The translations under genes and the position numbers were made by a program. From Thioclava dalianensis (GTDB taxonomy: Bacteria > Pseudomonadota > Alphaproteobacteria > Rhodobacterales > Rhodobacteraceae), in the NCBI RefSeq assembly GCF_000715505.1, contig NZ_JHEH01000010.1:45665-109664 (forward strand): DNA of 64,000 nucleotides, written 5' to 3'. This document shows, piece by piece, positions 18,698-27,958 of this stretch. The notes under the pieces were generated by a model. That model saw nothing but the letters and a program-made list of their open reading frames with translations, made no database searches and was not told the origin of the DNA. Position 1 is the stretch's first letter. The number at the start of each line of letters is the position of its first letter.

Positions 18698-18903
18698 CCT
18701 CTACTTCGATGCTGCCGACCGTCCCTGCAACGGCTGACACAACACGTCCCCAGCGCCTCACACCCGAGATGCTGATCTACGGCCCCTGCGCGCTGCCCAG
18801 CGCGCCGATGGCCATGCCTGCGCAACAGATCGAGCCCGATCTGCGCCTGAGCACCCGTCTCGCGCGCCTCTTGGGTCGCCGGACCTTCGGGGAAAGCTCC
18901 TGA
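18694..18903 (+). CDS. opgI: Small glucan-operon protein OpgI
   Basis: A 69-residue proline-rich peptide between opgG and opgH. Its ATG overlaps the opgG stop (ATGA) and its stop lies one base before the opgH start. Rhodobacter sphaeroides has a gene named opgI in exactly this place in its opgGIHC operon; the name here rests on position and size. The peptide carries YGPCALPSAPMAMP and ends in a basic stretch RLARLLGRRTFG. It has no membrane segment. In other proteobacteria OpgH has a long cytoplasmic N-terminus that this protein's OpgH lacks, so OpgI may be that segment encoded separately (inference). Confidence 0.75.
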   Translation: MTSTSMLPTVPATADTTRPQRLTPEMLIYGPCALPSAPMAMPAQQIEPDLRLSTRLARLLGRRTFGESS

Positions 18904-18904
18904 A

Positions 18905-20716
18905 ATGGACTGGCTTGCGCGCCCTCGAGGCGCGACTCTGATTGCCCTGCGCGCACTTGCGCTGGGTCTGGCCGCAATGGCAGGTCTCGGGGCCTTCGTC
19001 CTGTTCTTGCAATTCGGTGAGGCCGATGGGCTACAGACCCTCGACGTGGTGCGCGCGGTCTTGATCCTGATCTCGACGCTCTGGCTGGCATGGGGTGCGG
19101 TGCAAGCCCTGATCGGGCTGACCACCCTGCCCAATCCGCCTCGCATCGATCCCAGCAAGCCCATCGAGGGGCGCACTGCGGTGCTGGTTCCCGTCTATAA
19201 CGAGGATCCGATCTCGACCTTTTCGCGGGTTGCCGCGATGGATGCATCGCTCGATGCGACCGGCGATGCCGCCCGTGTCGATTTCGCGATCCTGTCGGAC
19301 ACCCGCAACGAAGAGATCGCGGCGCGCGAGGCGGCTGTCTTTGCGCATCTCGTTGAAGAGCGCGACGCGGTGGGGCGGTTTTTCTACCGCCGCCGCCTCA
19401 ACAATATCGGCAAGAAAGCCGGGAATATCGAAGATTTCATGACGCGCTCGGGCGGGGCTTATGACTATGCGCTCATTCTCGATGCCGACAGCCTCATGGA
19501 AGGCGAGACGATCCTGACGATGATCCGTCGGATCGAGGCAGAGCCCGATATCGGCTTGCTGCAAAGCCTGCCCCGTGTGATCCGCGGACGTTCGCGCTTT
19601 GCCCGGGCGATGCAATTCTCCGCCGCTTTCTTCTCGCCGGTCTTCGCGCGCGGGCTTGCGATGCTGCAAGGGCGCACCGGCCCGTTCTGGGGCCATAATG
19701 CTATCGTGCGCACGCGCGCCTTCGCGGAAAGCTGCGGCCTCCCTGCCCTGCGCGGCCAACCGCCCTTTGGCGGCCATGTCATGAGCCACGATTATGTCGA
19801 GGCAGCCCTTCTGGCGCGCAAAGGCTGGCGGGTGCGGCTTGATGACGATCTCGAGGGCTCTTTCGAGGAAGGCCCGGAAAACATCATCGACCACGCCAAG
19901 CGGGATCGTCGCTGGTGTCAGGGCAATCTTCAGCACGCGCGCATCATCGGGGCGCCCGGCCTGTGCGGCTGGTCGCGTTTCGTCTTTGCTCAAGGGATCA
20001 TGGCCTATATCGCGCCGCTGTTTTGGCTGGGCTTCATCGCGGCCTCGGTTGCAGCGCCCCTCTTCGTCCCGGCCCCCGATTACTTCCCCGAGCCCTACTG
20101 GCCCTTCCCCTATTTCCCGCCATCCGAAGCCTCCAAGGCCATCGGTCTGGCCATCGGGATCTTCGGGCTTTTGCTGGTCCCCAAACTGCTGATCGCTGGC
20201 CGGGCGGCCCTTCTGGGGCATGCGCGCAATTTCGGCGGCCCCACGATGGGCTTTGCCTCGACCTTGGCCGAGCTTGCATTTTCTTCGCTCACGGCGCCGG
20301 TGCTTTTGGCCTTCGCCACCCGCTCGGTATGTCAGGTGGTGCTGGGGCGCGATGGCGGCTGGCCCACGAATAACCGGGGCGACGGGCGGCTGAGCGTGAA
20401 TGAGGGATTTGCCGCGTCGTGGTGGATCGTTGCCATCGGTCTGGGCGGGCTGGTGCTTACCTATATCTTCTCGCCGGGGCTGCTGCTTTGGTTGCTGCCG
20501 GTGGGGCTGCCGATGCTGGCCGCGCCATGGCTGATCTCGTGGTCCTCGCAAACCTCGCGCTCGGCGCTGATGACCGTGCCCTCCGAGGTCGAACTTCCCC
20601 CGGTCGTCGCCTTGCACAACCGGATCTTGTCGCGCTGGGACAATGCGTTCCCAGCTCCTGATGCTGCGCTTTCCTCCGACTCGTCGGATTCGCGCCGGAG
20701 CCCCGCCCATGCCTGA
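18905..20716 (+). CDS. opgH: Glucan glucosyltransferase OpgH/MdoH
   Basis: A 603-residue inner-membrane family 2 glycosyltransferase that polymerises glucose from UDP-glucose into the periplasmic glucan backbone. Two helices precede the catalytic domain. The nucleotide-binding Asp (FAILSD), the metal Asp (ILDADSLMEGE), the catalytic Asp (SHDYVEAALLARKGW) and the acceptor motif RRWCQGN near residue 336 are all intact. Several further helices follow. It lacks the long N-terminus of E. coli OpgH. It sits one base after opgI and overlaps opgC by eight bases. Confidence 0.95.
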   Translation: MDWLARPRGATLIALRALALGLAAMAGLGAFVLFLQFGEADGLQTLDVVRAVLILISTLWLAWGAVQALIGLTTLPNPPRIDPSKPIEGRTAVLVPVYNEDPISTFSRVAAMDASLDATGDAARVDFAILSDTRNEEIAAREAAVFAHLVEERDAVGRFFYRRRLNNIGKKAGNIEDFMTRSGGAYDYALILDADSLMEGETILTMIRRIEAEPDIGLLQSLPRVIRGRSRFARAMQFSAAFFSPVFARGLAMLQGRTGPFWGHNAIVRTRAFAESCGLPALRGQPPFGGHVMSHDYVEAALLARKGWRVRLDDDLEGSFEEGPENIIDHAKRDRRWCQGNLQHARIIGAPGLCGWSRFVFAQGIMAYIAPLFWLGFIAASVAAPLFVPAPDYFPEPYWPFPYFPPSEASKAIGLAIGIFGLLLVPKLLIAGRAALLGHARNFGGPTMGFASTLAELAFSSLTAPVLLAFATRSVCQVVLGRDGGWPTNNRGDGRLSVNEGFAASWWIVAIGLGGLVLTYIFSPGLLLWLLPVGLPMLAAPWLISWSSQTSRSALMTVPSEVELPPVVALHNRILSRWDNAFPAPDAALSSDSSDSRRSPAHA

Positions 20717-21947
20717 TACTGGCCCTATCGTATCGCCCCGGTCGCCCCAGACCGGGCGCGACCTGCGCATCGACCTGTTTCGCGGTCTCGCGCTGGTGAT
20801 GATCTTTGCCGATCATATTCCCGGCAACATCTATGAGAACCTCACATCCCGCAATCTGGGCTTTTCGGATGCGGCGGAGGGGTTTGTCTTCATGTCGGGT
20901 CTGGCGGCGGCGCTCGCCTATGGCCCGGCGCTGGCGCGCGGGCTGAACTGGGACGGCGTGTCGCGGCTTTGGGGCCGCGCGTGGCTGCTCTATCTCGTGC
21001 ATATCCTCACCGCCATCTGGGCCATCGCCATCGTGGCCTTCGCGGTGAAGCATTGGGGCGCGGATGAGCTGCTGACCAAGAACGCCTTCAAGACGCTCAC
21101 CACCGATCCGTTCGGCTTTCTGGTCGGCATTGCCACGCTCGGGCATCAGCTAGGCTATGTGAACATCCTGCCGATGTATATGGCGCTGCTGCTGATGGCG
21201 CCGTGGCTGATCCGGCTCGGGCAGCGCTCGCCGCTGATCCTTCTGGGCACCTCGACCGCGATCTGGGCGCTGGCCGGGCTTTTCCGCATCAACCTTCCCA
21301 ACTATCCGATGCCGGGCGGTTGGTTCTTCAACCCCTTCTCATGGCAGCTTGTGTTCTCGCTCGGGCTGATGACCGGGCTTGCGCTGCGTGCGGGCAAGCG
21401 GCTGGTGCCGGTGCGGGGTTGGCTTGTCGCGTTGGCTGCGGGCTGGCTGATCCTGAGCGCAGTCTGGGTTCATTCGACCTGGATGCTCGAGAGTTTTGGC
21501 CATGGCACATGGCAGCTTCGTCAGTGGGGCGTGCCCTTCTTTATCGCGGGGTTCGACAAGACGTTTGAATCCGTGCCGCGCCTCGCCCATCTGCTGGCTC
21601 TGGCCTATATCCTGTCGCTGCCGGGGATCTTGCCGCGCATTGCGGCCACGCCGGTGTTGGAGCCGCTGCGGATGCTGGGACGCCACTCGCTTCCAGTCTT
21701 CGCCACAGGCACCGTGCTGGCAATCGCCGGGCAGACGATCAAGGCGGTCCATCCGGGCGGGTTGGTGCAAGACAGTGTGCTGATCTTTGGCGGCCTCGCG
21801 CTTCAGTTCCTGCTGGCCTACTTGCGCGACACCTACAGCCCGAAAGGCCGCGCGCGCCGGGAAAAAGCGGCCATCGCCGCCGCAGCCACCCCGCCAGCTG
21901 CCACGCCGAAAATGCCACCCAAACCGGTGATGCAGGCCGCCGAGTAA
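20709..21947 (+). CDS. opgC: Glucan succinyltransferase OpgC
   Basis: A 412-residue polytopic membrane protein of the OpgC family, which adds succinyl groups to periplasmic glucans in R. sphaeroides. The family start RDLRIDLFRGLALVMIFADH and the stretch GFSDAAEGFVFMSG are clear, and about ten hydrophobic segments follow; the last 40 residues are Ala/Pro-rich. The ATG at 20709 has CGGAG in front and lies eight bases inside opgH; an ATG 66 bases upstream is possible but lies deep in opgH. Its stop is 21 bases from the converging LysR gene. Confidence 0.92.
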   Translation: MPDTGPIVSPRSPQTGRDLRIDLFRGLALVMIFADHIPGNIYENLTSRNLGFSDAAEGFVFMSGLAAALAYGPALARGLNWDGVSRLWGRAWLLYLVHILTAIWAIAIVAFAVKHWGADELLTKNAFKTLTTDPFGFLVGIATLGHQLGYVNILPMYMALLLMAPWLIRLGQRSPLILLGTSTAIWALAGLFRINLPNYPMPGGWFFNPFSWQLVFSLGLMTGLALRAGKRLVPVRGWLVALAAGWLILSAVWVHSTWMLESFGHGTWQLRQWGVPFFIAGFDKTFESVPRLAHLLALAYILSLPGILPRIAATPVLEPLRMLGRHSLPVFATGTVLAIAGQTIKAVHPGGLVQDSVLIFGGLALQFLLAYLRDTYSPKGRARREKAAIAAAATPPAATPKMPPKPVMQAAE

Positions 21948-21968
21948 ACCCCGAGAGTGCCGCCGCGC

Positions 21969-22868
21969 TTAATGCGCGACGAGCCCCTCGGAGCGCGCGG
22001 CCTGCTCCTTGATTGCCTTCACCGCCGCCTGCACTTTCGGCGTGCGGTGAAGATCCACATGGGTCACGAGCCAAAGATCAGTGTTCCACGTGTCGTAGGG
22101 TTTGACGATCTCTTCAAGCTTGGGGTCGCCGCGTCCCATCGGAACAGTGAGAAAGCCCACGCCAAGCCCTTCCTTGATCGCGGCCACCTGCGCCTCGTGA
22201 TCATTGGCACGGAACACGACCTGCTCATCGGGAACGTTTTCCGAGAGCCAGCGATAGAACGGGGCACGGCTTTCGCGATTGTCGATCGAGACGAAGCGAT
22301 GCTGGGCCAGCTCTTCCTTGCTGCGCGGCACGCCATAGCGCTCGACATAGGCGTGGCTCGCATAAAGCGCGTTTTGCATGCTGCCCAGAGACTGCACGAC
22401 ATTGTCAGGCTCGGTCGGGCGGTTGCCTGCACGGATCGCGACATGCGCCTCGCCATTTTCCAGACGAAACACCCGGTGATCGGTGAGATAGCTCAGGCGC
22501 AGCCCGGGATACTCGCCCAACAGACGCTCCATCGCGGGCAGCACCAGAACCGACACCGACGTGAGCGAGGTCACGATCAACTCGCCCGACACTTCCTCTC
22601 CGGCGCCCGCGATCCGCGCCGAAAGCTGGGCGAACTGGTCCTCGGTGGCTTGGCCCACTGAAAGCAGTTGCTGCCCCGCCTCGGTCGGGGTGTAGCCGCG
22701 CGGGTGGCGCTGGAAAAGCTTCGCGCCCAGCTTGTCTTCCAGCGCATCGACATGGCGGATCACGGTCGCGTGGTGGACACCCAACACTTCGGCCGCCCCC
22801 GAGACCGTGCCCACGCGCGCGACCTGAAAGGCCGTTCGAATTTCATCCCAGCTATCAAAGCCGATCAT
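21969..22868 (-). CDS. LysR-family transcriptional regulator
   Basis: A 299-residue LysR-type regulator. The winged helix-turn-helix spans about 10-60 (ARVGTVSGAAEVLGVHHATVIRHVDALEDKLGAKLF), split around the recognition helix, and the co-inducer domain follows to the end. The ATG at 22868 has AGGTG close by; a GTG two codons earlier is possible. It is divergent from azoR across 95 bases, so azoR is its most likely target. Confidence 0.9.
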   Translation of the reverse strand: MIGFDSWDEIRTAFQVARVGTVSGAAEVLGVHHATVIRHVDALEDKLGAKLFQRHPRGYTPTEAGQQLLSVGQATEDQFAQLSARIAGAGEEVSGELIVTSLTSVSVLVLPAMERLLGEYPGLRLSYLTDHRVFRLENGEAHVAIRAGNRPTEPDNVVQSLGSMQNALYASHAYVERYGVPRSKEELAQHRFVSIDNRESRAPFYRWLSENVPDEQVVFRANDHEAQVAAIKEGLGVGFLTVPMGRGDPKLEEIVKPYDTWNTDLWLVTHVDLHRTPKVQAAVKAIKEQAARSEGLVAH

Positions 22869-22904
22869 GTGCACCTACGAACAATTCCTGATCGATCATG
22901 CCAG

Positions 22905-22922
22905 TTGCGTTCCTCGACGCAA
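22905..22922. promoter_or_regulatory. Candidate operator between LysR gene and azoR
   Basis: An inverted repeat TTGCG-N8-CGCAA lies between the divergent genes, 41 bases before the azoR ATG. A palindrome TGATCGATCA at 22889-22898 is next to it. Either could be the binding site of the LysR protein. The spacing does not give the classical T-N11-A form, so this is tentative. Confidence 0.35.
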
Positions 22923-22963
22923 GAGACAATTTAGGGCAAGGCAAATTCACTCAGGAGATCACC

Positions 22964-23536
22964 ATGACCAAGATTCTGCGGATCGACAGCTCCATCAAAG
23001 GCGACGCCTCGATCACCAAACGCCTGACCGATAAGGTCGTTCACCAGATTGATGGCGACGTCATCAGCCGCGACGCGACCCAGATCCCCGCCATTGACGG
23101 CGCATGGATCGGCGCCGCCTACACCCCCGCCGATCAGCGCTCAGATGCACAGAAAGAGCTTTTGGCCCAATCCGACGAGCTGATCGCCGAACTGAAATCT
23201 GCCGATGTGCTTGTGATCGGCTGCGGCGTTTATAACTTCGGCGTCACCGGCCCGCTCAAAGCATGGATCGACCAGATCTGCCGCGTCGGCGAGACGTTCC
23301 ACTACACCGATGCTGGCCCCGAAGGTCTGGCCGGTGAGAAGCGCGTGATCATCACCTACGCCTCGGGTGGCGTGCCCGTCGGCTCCGCCTTCGATTTCGC
23401 AACCCCCTATATCAAGCAAGTTCTCGGCTTCATCGGCATCAGCAACGTGACCATTGTTGCCGCCGAAGGCGTGGCGCTCGACGAGGCCGCTGCGATTGCC
23501 AAAGCCGATTCGCAGATCGTCGAACTCGCCGCCTGA
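22964..23536 (+). CDS. azoR: FMN-dependent NADH-azoreductase / quinone reductase
   Basis: A 190-residue flavodoxin-fold oxidoreductase of the AzoR family. The FMN phosphate loop is LRIDSSIKGDAS near the start; GCGVYNFGVTGPLKAWIDQICRVG splits into the family's central and flavin-contact motifs; TYASGGVP is the third flavin loop. These enzymes reduce quinones and azo compounds with NADH and protect against thiol stress. The ATG follows CAGGAGATCACC. A strong terminator follows the stop. Confidence 0.93.
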   Translation: MTKILRIDSSIKGDASITKRLTDKVVHQIDGDVISRDATQIPAIDGAWIGAAYTPADQRSDAQKELLAQSDELIAELKSADVLVIGCGVYNFGVTGPLKAWIDQICRVGETFHYTDAGPEGLAGEKRVIITYASGGVPVGSAFDFATPYIKQVLGFIGISNVTIVAAEGVALDEAAAIAKADSQIVELAA

Positions 23537-23559
23537 TCGCGATCGGTTTGACGGCTTTG

Positions 23560-23596
23560 AAGGCCCCGTGGTTGACTCCGCGGGGCCTTTGTCTTA
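23560..23596 (+). terminator. Rho-independent terminator after azoR
   Basis: A 12-base-pair stem, AAGGCCCCGTGG pairing with CCGCGGGGCCTT (one G-U pair), with a six-base loop is followed by TTTGTCTT. It ends azoR transcription before ffh. Confidence 0.8.
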
Positions 23597-23725
23597 TCTC
23601 CCCCAAGATTCCCCGGAGGACTGTCCCCTCCGGTCCCGGCATTCGGTCGGGATCGCCACCAGTCAGCGCGTTGCGCCCACTGGTGCGCTTGTCGTTTGTC
23701 TGGCCCTGCCAATGGAGGGTGGCCC

Positions 23726-25219
23726 ATGTTCGAAAGTCTATCAGAACGCCTTGGTGGCGTATTCGACCGGCTCACCAAACAAGGCGCGCTGTCCCCCGAT
23801 GACGTTCGCACCGCGCTGCGCGAAGTGCGCGTGGCGCTGCTTGAGGCCGATGTCTCGCTGCCGGTTGCGCGCCAATTCGTGAAATCCGTCGAGGGCAAGG
23901 CCACCGGCGCTGCCGTCACCAAATCGGTCACGCCCGGCCAGCAGGTCGTCAAGATCGTCCATGACGAGTTGATCGCGATGCTTGCGGGCGAAGGCCCCGC
24001 CGATGCGCTCAAGATCGACAACCCGCCCGCGCCGATCCTGATGGTCGGCCTTCAGGGCTCGGGGAAAACCACCACCACCGCCAAGCTCGCCAAGCGCCTT
24101 AAGGATCGCGACGGCAAGCGCGTGCTGATGGCCTCGCTCGACACCAACCGCCCCGCCGCTATGGAGCAGCTCCAGATCCTCGGCACCCAGATCGGCGTCG
24201 ACACGCTTCCGATCATCAAGGGCGAGAGTGCGGTGCAGATCGCCAAGCGCGCCAAGCAACAGGCAAGCTTTGGCGGCTATGACGTCTATATGCTCGATAC
24301 CGCAGGTCGCCTACATATCGACGAAGTGCTGATGGACGAAGTGCAGGCTGTGCGCGACATCGCCAACCCGCGCGAGACGCTGCTGGTCGTCGATGGCCTG
24401 ACCGGTCAGGACGCGGTCAACGTCGCCACCGAGTTCGACGAGAAGGTCGGCGTCTCGGGCGTCGTGCTGACCCGGATGGACGGCGATGGTCGCGGCGGTG
24501 CGGCGCTCTCGATGCGCGCGGTCACCGGCAAGCCGATCCGCTTCGTCGGTCTGGGCGAGAAGATGGACGCGCTCGAGACCTTCGAGGCCGAGCGGATCGC
24601 GGGCCGCATCCTTGGCATGGGCGACATCGTCGCACTCGTCGAGCGCGCGCAGGAGACGCTGGAGAAAGAACAAGCCGAACGCATGGCCAAGCGCTTCCAG
24701 AAGGGCTTGTTCAACATGAACGACATGAAGGGCCAGCTTGACCAGATGCTCAAGATGGGCGGCATGCAGGGTGTGATGGGCATGATGCCGGGCATGGCGA
24801 AATACGCCAAGCAGGCGGAAGATGCCGGGCTCAACGACAAGACGCTTGCGCATCAGATCGCGCTCATCAACTCGATGACCAAGAAAGAGCGCGCCAATCC
24901 GCAGCTTTTGCAGGCGAGCCGCAAGAAGCGGATCGCGGCGGGGGCCGGGCTTGACGTGTCCGACCTCAACAAGCTGCTGAAAATGCACCGCCAGATGTCC
25001 GACCAGATGAAAAAGATGGCCAAGATGGGCAAAGGCGGCATGCTCAAACAGGCGATGAAGATGATGGGCGGCAAGGGCGGCGCGCCCGATCTGGCCAATA
25101 TGGACCCTGCCGAGCTGGAAGCCGCGGCCAAGGCGATGGGCGGCAAGATGCCCGGCGGTCTGGGCGGTATGGGCGGCGCACTGCCCCCCGGCCTGTCGGG
25201 TCTGGGCAAGAAGAAGTAA
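23726..25219 (+). CDS. ffh: Signal recognition particle protein Ffh (SRP54)
   Basis: A 497-residue GTPase that, with 4.5S RNA, delivers nascent membrane proteins to FtsY. The N domain is followed by the G domain with GLQGSGKTTT near residue 108, DTNRPAAMEQL, DTAGRLHIDE and TRMDGDGRGGAAL, then a methionine-rich M domain from about 330 with a Met/Gly-rich tail. The ATG follows GGAGGGTGG. It begins a rightward block of translation genes. The RNA partner gene was not seen next to it. Confidence 0.97.
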   Translation: MFESLSERLGGVFDRLTKQGALSPDDVRTALREVRVALLEADVSLPVARQFVKSVEGKATGAAVTKSVTPGQQVVKIVHDELIAMLAGEGPADALKIDNPPAPILMVGLQGSGKTTTTAKLAKRLKDRDGKRVLMASLDTNRPAAMEQLQILGTQIGVDTLPIIKGESAVQIAKRAKQQASFGGYDVYMLDTAGRLHIDEVLMDEVQAVRDIANPRETLLVVDGLTGQDAVNVATEFDEKVGVSGVVLTRMDGDGRGGAALSMRAVTGKPIRFVGLGEKMDALETFEAERIAGRILGMGDIVALVERAQETLEKEQAERMAKRFQKGLFNMNDMKGQLDQMLKMGGMQGVMGMMPGMAKYAKQAEDAGLNDKTLAHQIALINSMTKKERANPQLLQASRKKRIAAGAGLDVSDLNKLLKMHRQMSDQMKKMAKMGKGGMLKQAMKMMGGKGGAPDLANMDPAELEAAAKAMGGKMPGGLGGMGGALPPGLSGLGKKK

Positions 25220-25223
25220 CCCA

Positions 25224-25766
25224 ATGACCGTCGCACTCACCCCCACCCCGATCCTCGAGACCGAGCGTCTCGTGCTCCGCGCCCCGCAGGCGCGGGATTG
25301 GGAGGCGTGGCGCGATTTTTTCCTGACCGAGCGCGGGCAGTGGATCCGCTCGATGAGCAATCCGAGCCCCAAGGACGCGTGGCGGACCTTCGCGGCGGTC
25401 ACCGGCCATTGGGTGCTGCACGGCTGCGGCATGTTCGTGCTAACCGAGCGCGGCTCGGATCAGGGGTTTGGCGCGGTCGGCCCGTGGATGCCCGTGAACT
25501 GGCCCGAGGCCGAGATTTCATGGTCGCTCTGGTCCCCGCAGGCCGAGGGCAAAGGCTATATGGCCGAGGCCGCGCGCGCGGTGATTGCCCATGCGTTTGA
25601 GGATCTGAACTGGTCCACCGCCGTCAGCTATATCGACCCGAACAACACCCGCTCGACCGCGCTGGCCAAACGTCTGGGCGCCACGCCCGATCCCGACGCT
25701 GCCTTCCCCGGCGATCCTCCGATCACGGTCTGGCGCCATCCCGCACCCAAGGAGGTCGCTGCATGA
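25224..25766 (+). CDS. GNAT-family N-acetyltransferase
   Basis: A 180-residue acetyltransferase of the RimJ/RimL type, opening with PILETERLVLRAPQARDWEAW. The acetyl-CoA binding region is EGKGYMAEAARAVIAHAF and the later YIDPNNTRSTALAKRLGA is the usual C-terminal strand-helix. It begins four bases after the ffh stop and its end overlaps the chorismate mutase start by four bases. Related genes occur at this spot in other Rhodobacterales. The acceptor is unknown. Confidence 0.88.
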   Translation: MTVALTPTPILETERLVLRAPQARDWEAWRDFFLTERGQWIRSMSNPSPKDAWRTFAAVTGHWVLHGCGMFVLTERGSDQGFGAVGPWMPVNWPEAEISWSLWSPQAEGKGYMAEAARAVIAHAFEDLNWSTAVSYIDPNNTRSTALAKRLGATPDPDAAFPGDPPITVWRHPAPKEVAA

Positions 25767-26059
25767 CCGATGAAACCACCCGCGCCGCCGCCCTGCTGGC
25801 GGAACATCGTGAAAGCATCGACCGGCTCGATGCGGTGATGATCTACACGCTGGCCGAGCGGTTTGCGCAGACCAAGGCCGTGGGCAAGCTGAAGGCGGAA
25901 CACGCGCTTCCGCCCTCGGACCCGACGCGCGAGCAAACGCAGATCGCGCGGCTTGAGAAGCTGGCACATGAGTCCGGGCTCGACCCGGAATTTGCCAAGA
26001 AATTCCTGAATTTCGTGATTTCGGAAGTGATCCGGCACCACGAACAACTCCAGAAATAA
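25763..26059 (+). CDS. Chorismate mutase, AroQ type
   Basis: A 98-residue all-helical protein that converts chorismate to prephenate for phenylalanine and tyrosine. The AroQ pattern is visible: HRESIDRLDAVMIYTLAERF, then GKLKAEHALPPSDPTREQTQ and an EVIRHHEQLQ end, with Arg, Lys, Asp, Glu and Gln candidates for the active site. Its ATG overlaps the preceding acetyltransferase stop (ATGA). No fused dehydratase or dehydrogenase domain is present. Confidence 0.88.
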   Translation: MTDETTRAAALLAEHRESIDRLDAVMIYTLAERFAQTKAVGKLKAEHALPPSDPTREQTQIARLEKLAHESGLDPEFAKKFLNFVISEVIRHHEQLQK

Positions 26060-26119
26060 CCCTGACCAGAATGACGGGCTGACCGGCCCGGCACCCAGCC
26101 ATCCAAAGGAGATTATACA

Positions 26120-26506
26120 ATGGCTATGAAGATCCGTCTTGCCCGTGGGGGCTCCAAGAAACGCCCGTTCTATTCGATCGTGGCTTGTGACTCGCGCATG
26201 CCGCGCGATGGCCGCTTCCTCGAGAAGCTGGGCACCTACAACCCGCTGCTGCCGAAAGACAGCGAAGAGCGCGTGAAAATGGACATGGAGCGCGTGAAAT
26301 ACTGGCTCGAGAAAGGCGCTCAGCCGACCGACCGTATCGCACGCTTCCTCGAAGCTTCGGGCGATCTCGAGAAGAAATCGCGCGCCAACATGAAGAAAGC
26401 CGTTCCCGGCAAGAAAGCGACCGAGCGCGCTGAGCAGAAAGCCGCGAAAGAGGCCGAAGCCAAAGCTGCGAGCGAAGCTCCCGCTGAAGAGGCCTCGGCG
26501 GAATAA
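26120..26506 (+). CDS. rpsP: 30S ribosomal protein S16
   Basis: A 128-residue ribosomal protein. The S16 core covers residues 1-80 ([42 protein letters not shown]). A Lys/Ala/Glu-rich tail of about 45 residues follows, longer than in E. coli S16 but usual for alphaproteobacteria. The ATG follows AAAGGAG. It precedes rimM as in the common rpsP-rimM-trmD-rplS order. Confidence 0.98.
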   Translation: MAMKIRLARGGSKKRPFYSIVACDSRMPRDGRFLEKLGTYNPLLPKDSEERVKMDMERVKYWLEKGAQPTDRIARFLEASGDLEKKSRANMKKAVPGKKATERAEQKAAKEAEAKAASEAPAEEASAE

Positions 26507-26599
26507 TCCGCCCCGGTCGGATGGCTGGCGGGCCGGGCATCTCTGCCCGGCCCCTGCCCGTCCCCGGCGATGCAATTTCCGGCAATCAGGAGCGCAGTC

Positions 26600-27106
26600 A
26601 TGTCCAATTCCGAGCGTATCTGCGTGGGCGCCATTGCCGGTGCCTTCGGCGTCCAAGGCGAGGTGCGCATCAAGAGCTTTTGCGCCGAGCCCGAAGACAT
26701 CGCCAATTACGCCCCGCTCTCGACCGAGGACGGCACGCGGGTGTTCGAAATCACCCTCACCCGCCCGCTCAAGAACGGGTTGGGCGCGCGCATTGCGGGC
26801 GTGGCCACCAAAGAGCAGGCCGACGCGCTGCGCGGCACCACGCTCTGGGCGGATCGCGGGCATTTGCCCTCGCTGCCCGATGATGAATTCTATCATGCCG
26901 ATCTGATCGGGTTGCAGGTCGTCGATACTGGCGGCGCCAAGATCGGCACGGTGCATGCGGTGCATAATCACGGCGCGGGCGACATCCTTGAGATTACTGC
27001 GCCGAGCCTGAAACAGGCCCTGTTGCTGCCCTTCACCAAGGCCATCGTGCCGACCGTCGATCTGAGCGCCGGTCGCATCGTGATCGATCCGCCTGACGAG
27101 ATGTGA
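26600..27106 (+). CDS. rimM: 16S rRNA maturation protein RimM
   Basis: A 168-residue 30S assembly factor that binds S19. It has the N-terminal RimM domain ([19 protein letters not shown]) and a PRC-barrel C-terminal domain ([27 protein letters not shown]). The ATG follows CAGGAGCGCAG. It lies between rpsP and a sulfotransferase-like gene rather than directly before trmD. Confidence 0.95.
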   Translation: MSNSERICVGAIAGAFGVQGEVRIKSFCAEPEDIANYAPLSTEDGTRVFEITLTRPLKNGLGARIAGVATKEQADALRGTTLWADRGHLPSLPDDEFYHADLIGLQVVDTGGAKIGTVHAVHNHGAGDILEITAPSLKQALLLPFTKAIVPTVDLSAGRIVIDPPDEM

Positions 27107-27112
27107 CCCGCC

Positions 27113-27958
27113 ATGCGCGTGATCGTGCATCCCGGGTTGCACAAGACCGGCACATCGACCTTGCAGGTCAGCCTGCGCGCCGCGCGCGATCAGTTTCCCG
27201 ACTGGCATATCGCCTTGCCCGAGGACATTCCCGGTCTCTCGCGAGCTGCGGCCTATTTCTCGCGTGAAGGAGATCCGCTTCAGATCGGCTATTTTCAAAG
27301 CGCGGTCGCCGAATGGCTGGACGGCTTGGAGCCCCGCCCCGACCGCGCCCCCCTGCGCGGCATCGTGATTTCTAACGAGCGTATGGCCGGGGTGATGCCG
27401 GGCGCCGCCCCGCATGTGACAGGCTATCACGCAGCGCCCGCCCTTTTGGGGGCGATGGCGCAGGTGCTGCGGGCCCATTTCGGCGCCAAGCTCGACCTGC
27501 ATGTGATGCTGGCGATCCGCGCTCGGCCGGGCTGGCTCGACAGCCTGCATTGGCAATTGGTGCGCACCGAGGGGCTGGCCGAGCCGGGCACTGCATTTCG
27601 CAAGCGGATGGCCGGGTTCGACATCGCGCCGACGCTGGGTGCTATCCGGGCGGCGATCGCTCCGGCGCAGTTGCACGTGCCCCGACAAGAAGAGATGGCG
27701 GGGCTGGCTCAGGGGCCGCTCACACCGCTCTTTGATCTGATGGAGCTGCCGCCCGAACGGCGTGCCAAGGTCGCTCTGTCCAAACCGCAAAACGACCGGC
27801 CCCGCCATGTTGATTGCGCAGCGCTGTGCGATGCGCTGGCCGCGATCAACGCGCGCGGGCTTGCCCCCGATGAGGCCGAGGCGCAGCGCCGCGAGCTGTT
27901 GCGCGCGGCATGGCGCGAAAACGCAAGACACGAAAAGGCGCTTAAAGATGACCGATGA
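27113..27958 (+). CDS. Sulfotransferase-like P-loop protein of unknown role
   Basis: A 281-residue protein opening with [16 protein letters not shown] (4-18), which matches the 5'-phosphosulfate-binding loop of the sulfotransferase superfamily. The rest is weakly conserved; a later Arg/Ser pair for the 3'-phosphate could lie around [13 protein letters not shown]. It lies six bases after rimM and its last 11 bases overlap the trmD start, so it is embedded in the ribosomal-maturation operon. The substrate is unknown. It could be an inactive relative. Confidence 0.65.
   Translation: MRVIVHPGLHKTGTSTLQVSLRAARDQFPDWHIALPEDIPGLSRAAAYFSREGDPLQIGYFQSAVAEWLDGLEPRPDRAPLRGIVISNERMAGVMPGAAPHVTGYHAAPALLGAMAQVLRAHFGAKLDLHVMLAIRARPGWLDSLHWQLVRTEGLAEPGTAFRKRMAGFDIAPTLGAIRAAIAPAQLHVPRQEEMAGLAQGPLTPLFDLMELPPERRAKVALSKPQNDRPRHVDCAALCDALAAINARGLAPDEAEAQRRELLRAAWRENARHEKALKDDR

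Noticed and set aside
23597..23725. 4.5S RNA gene next to ffh
   Set aside because: No GGAAGCAG-type signal recognition RNA hairpin could be found in the interval.
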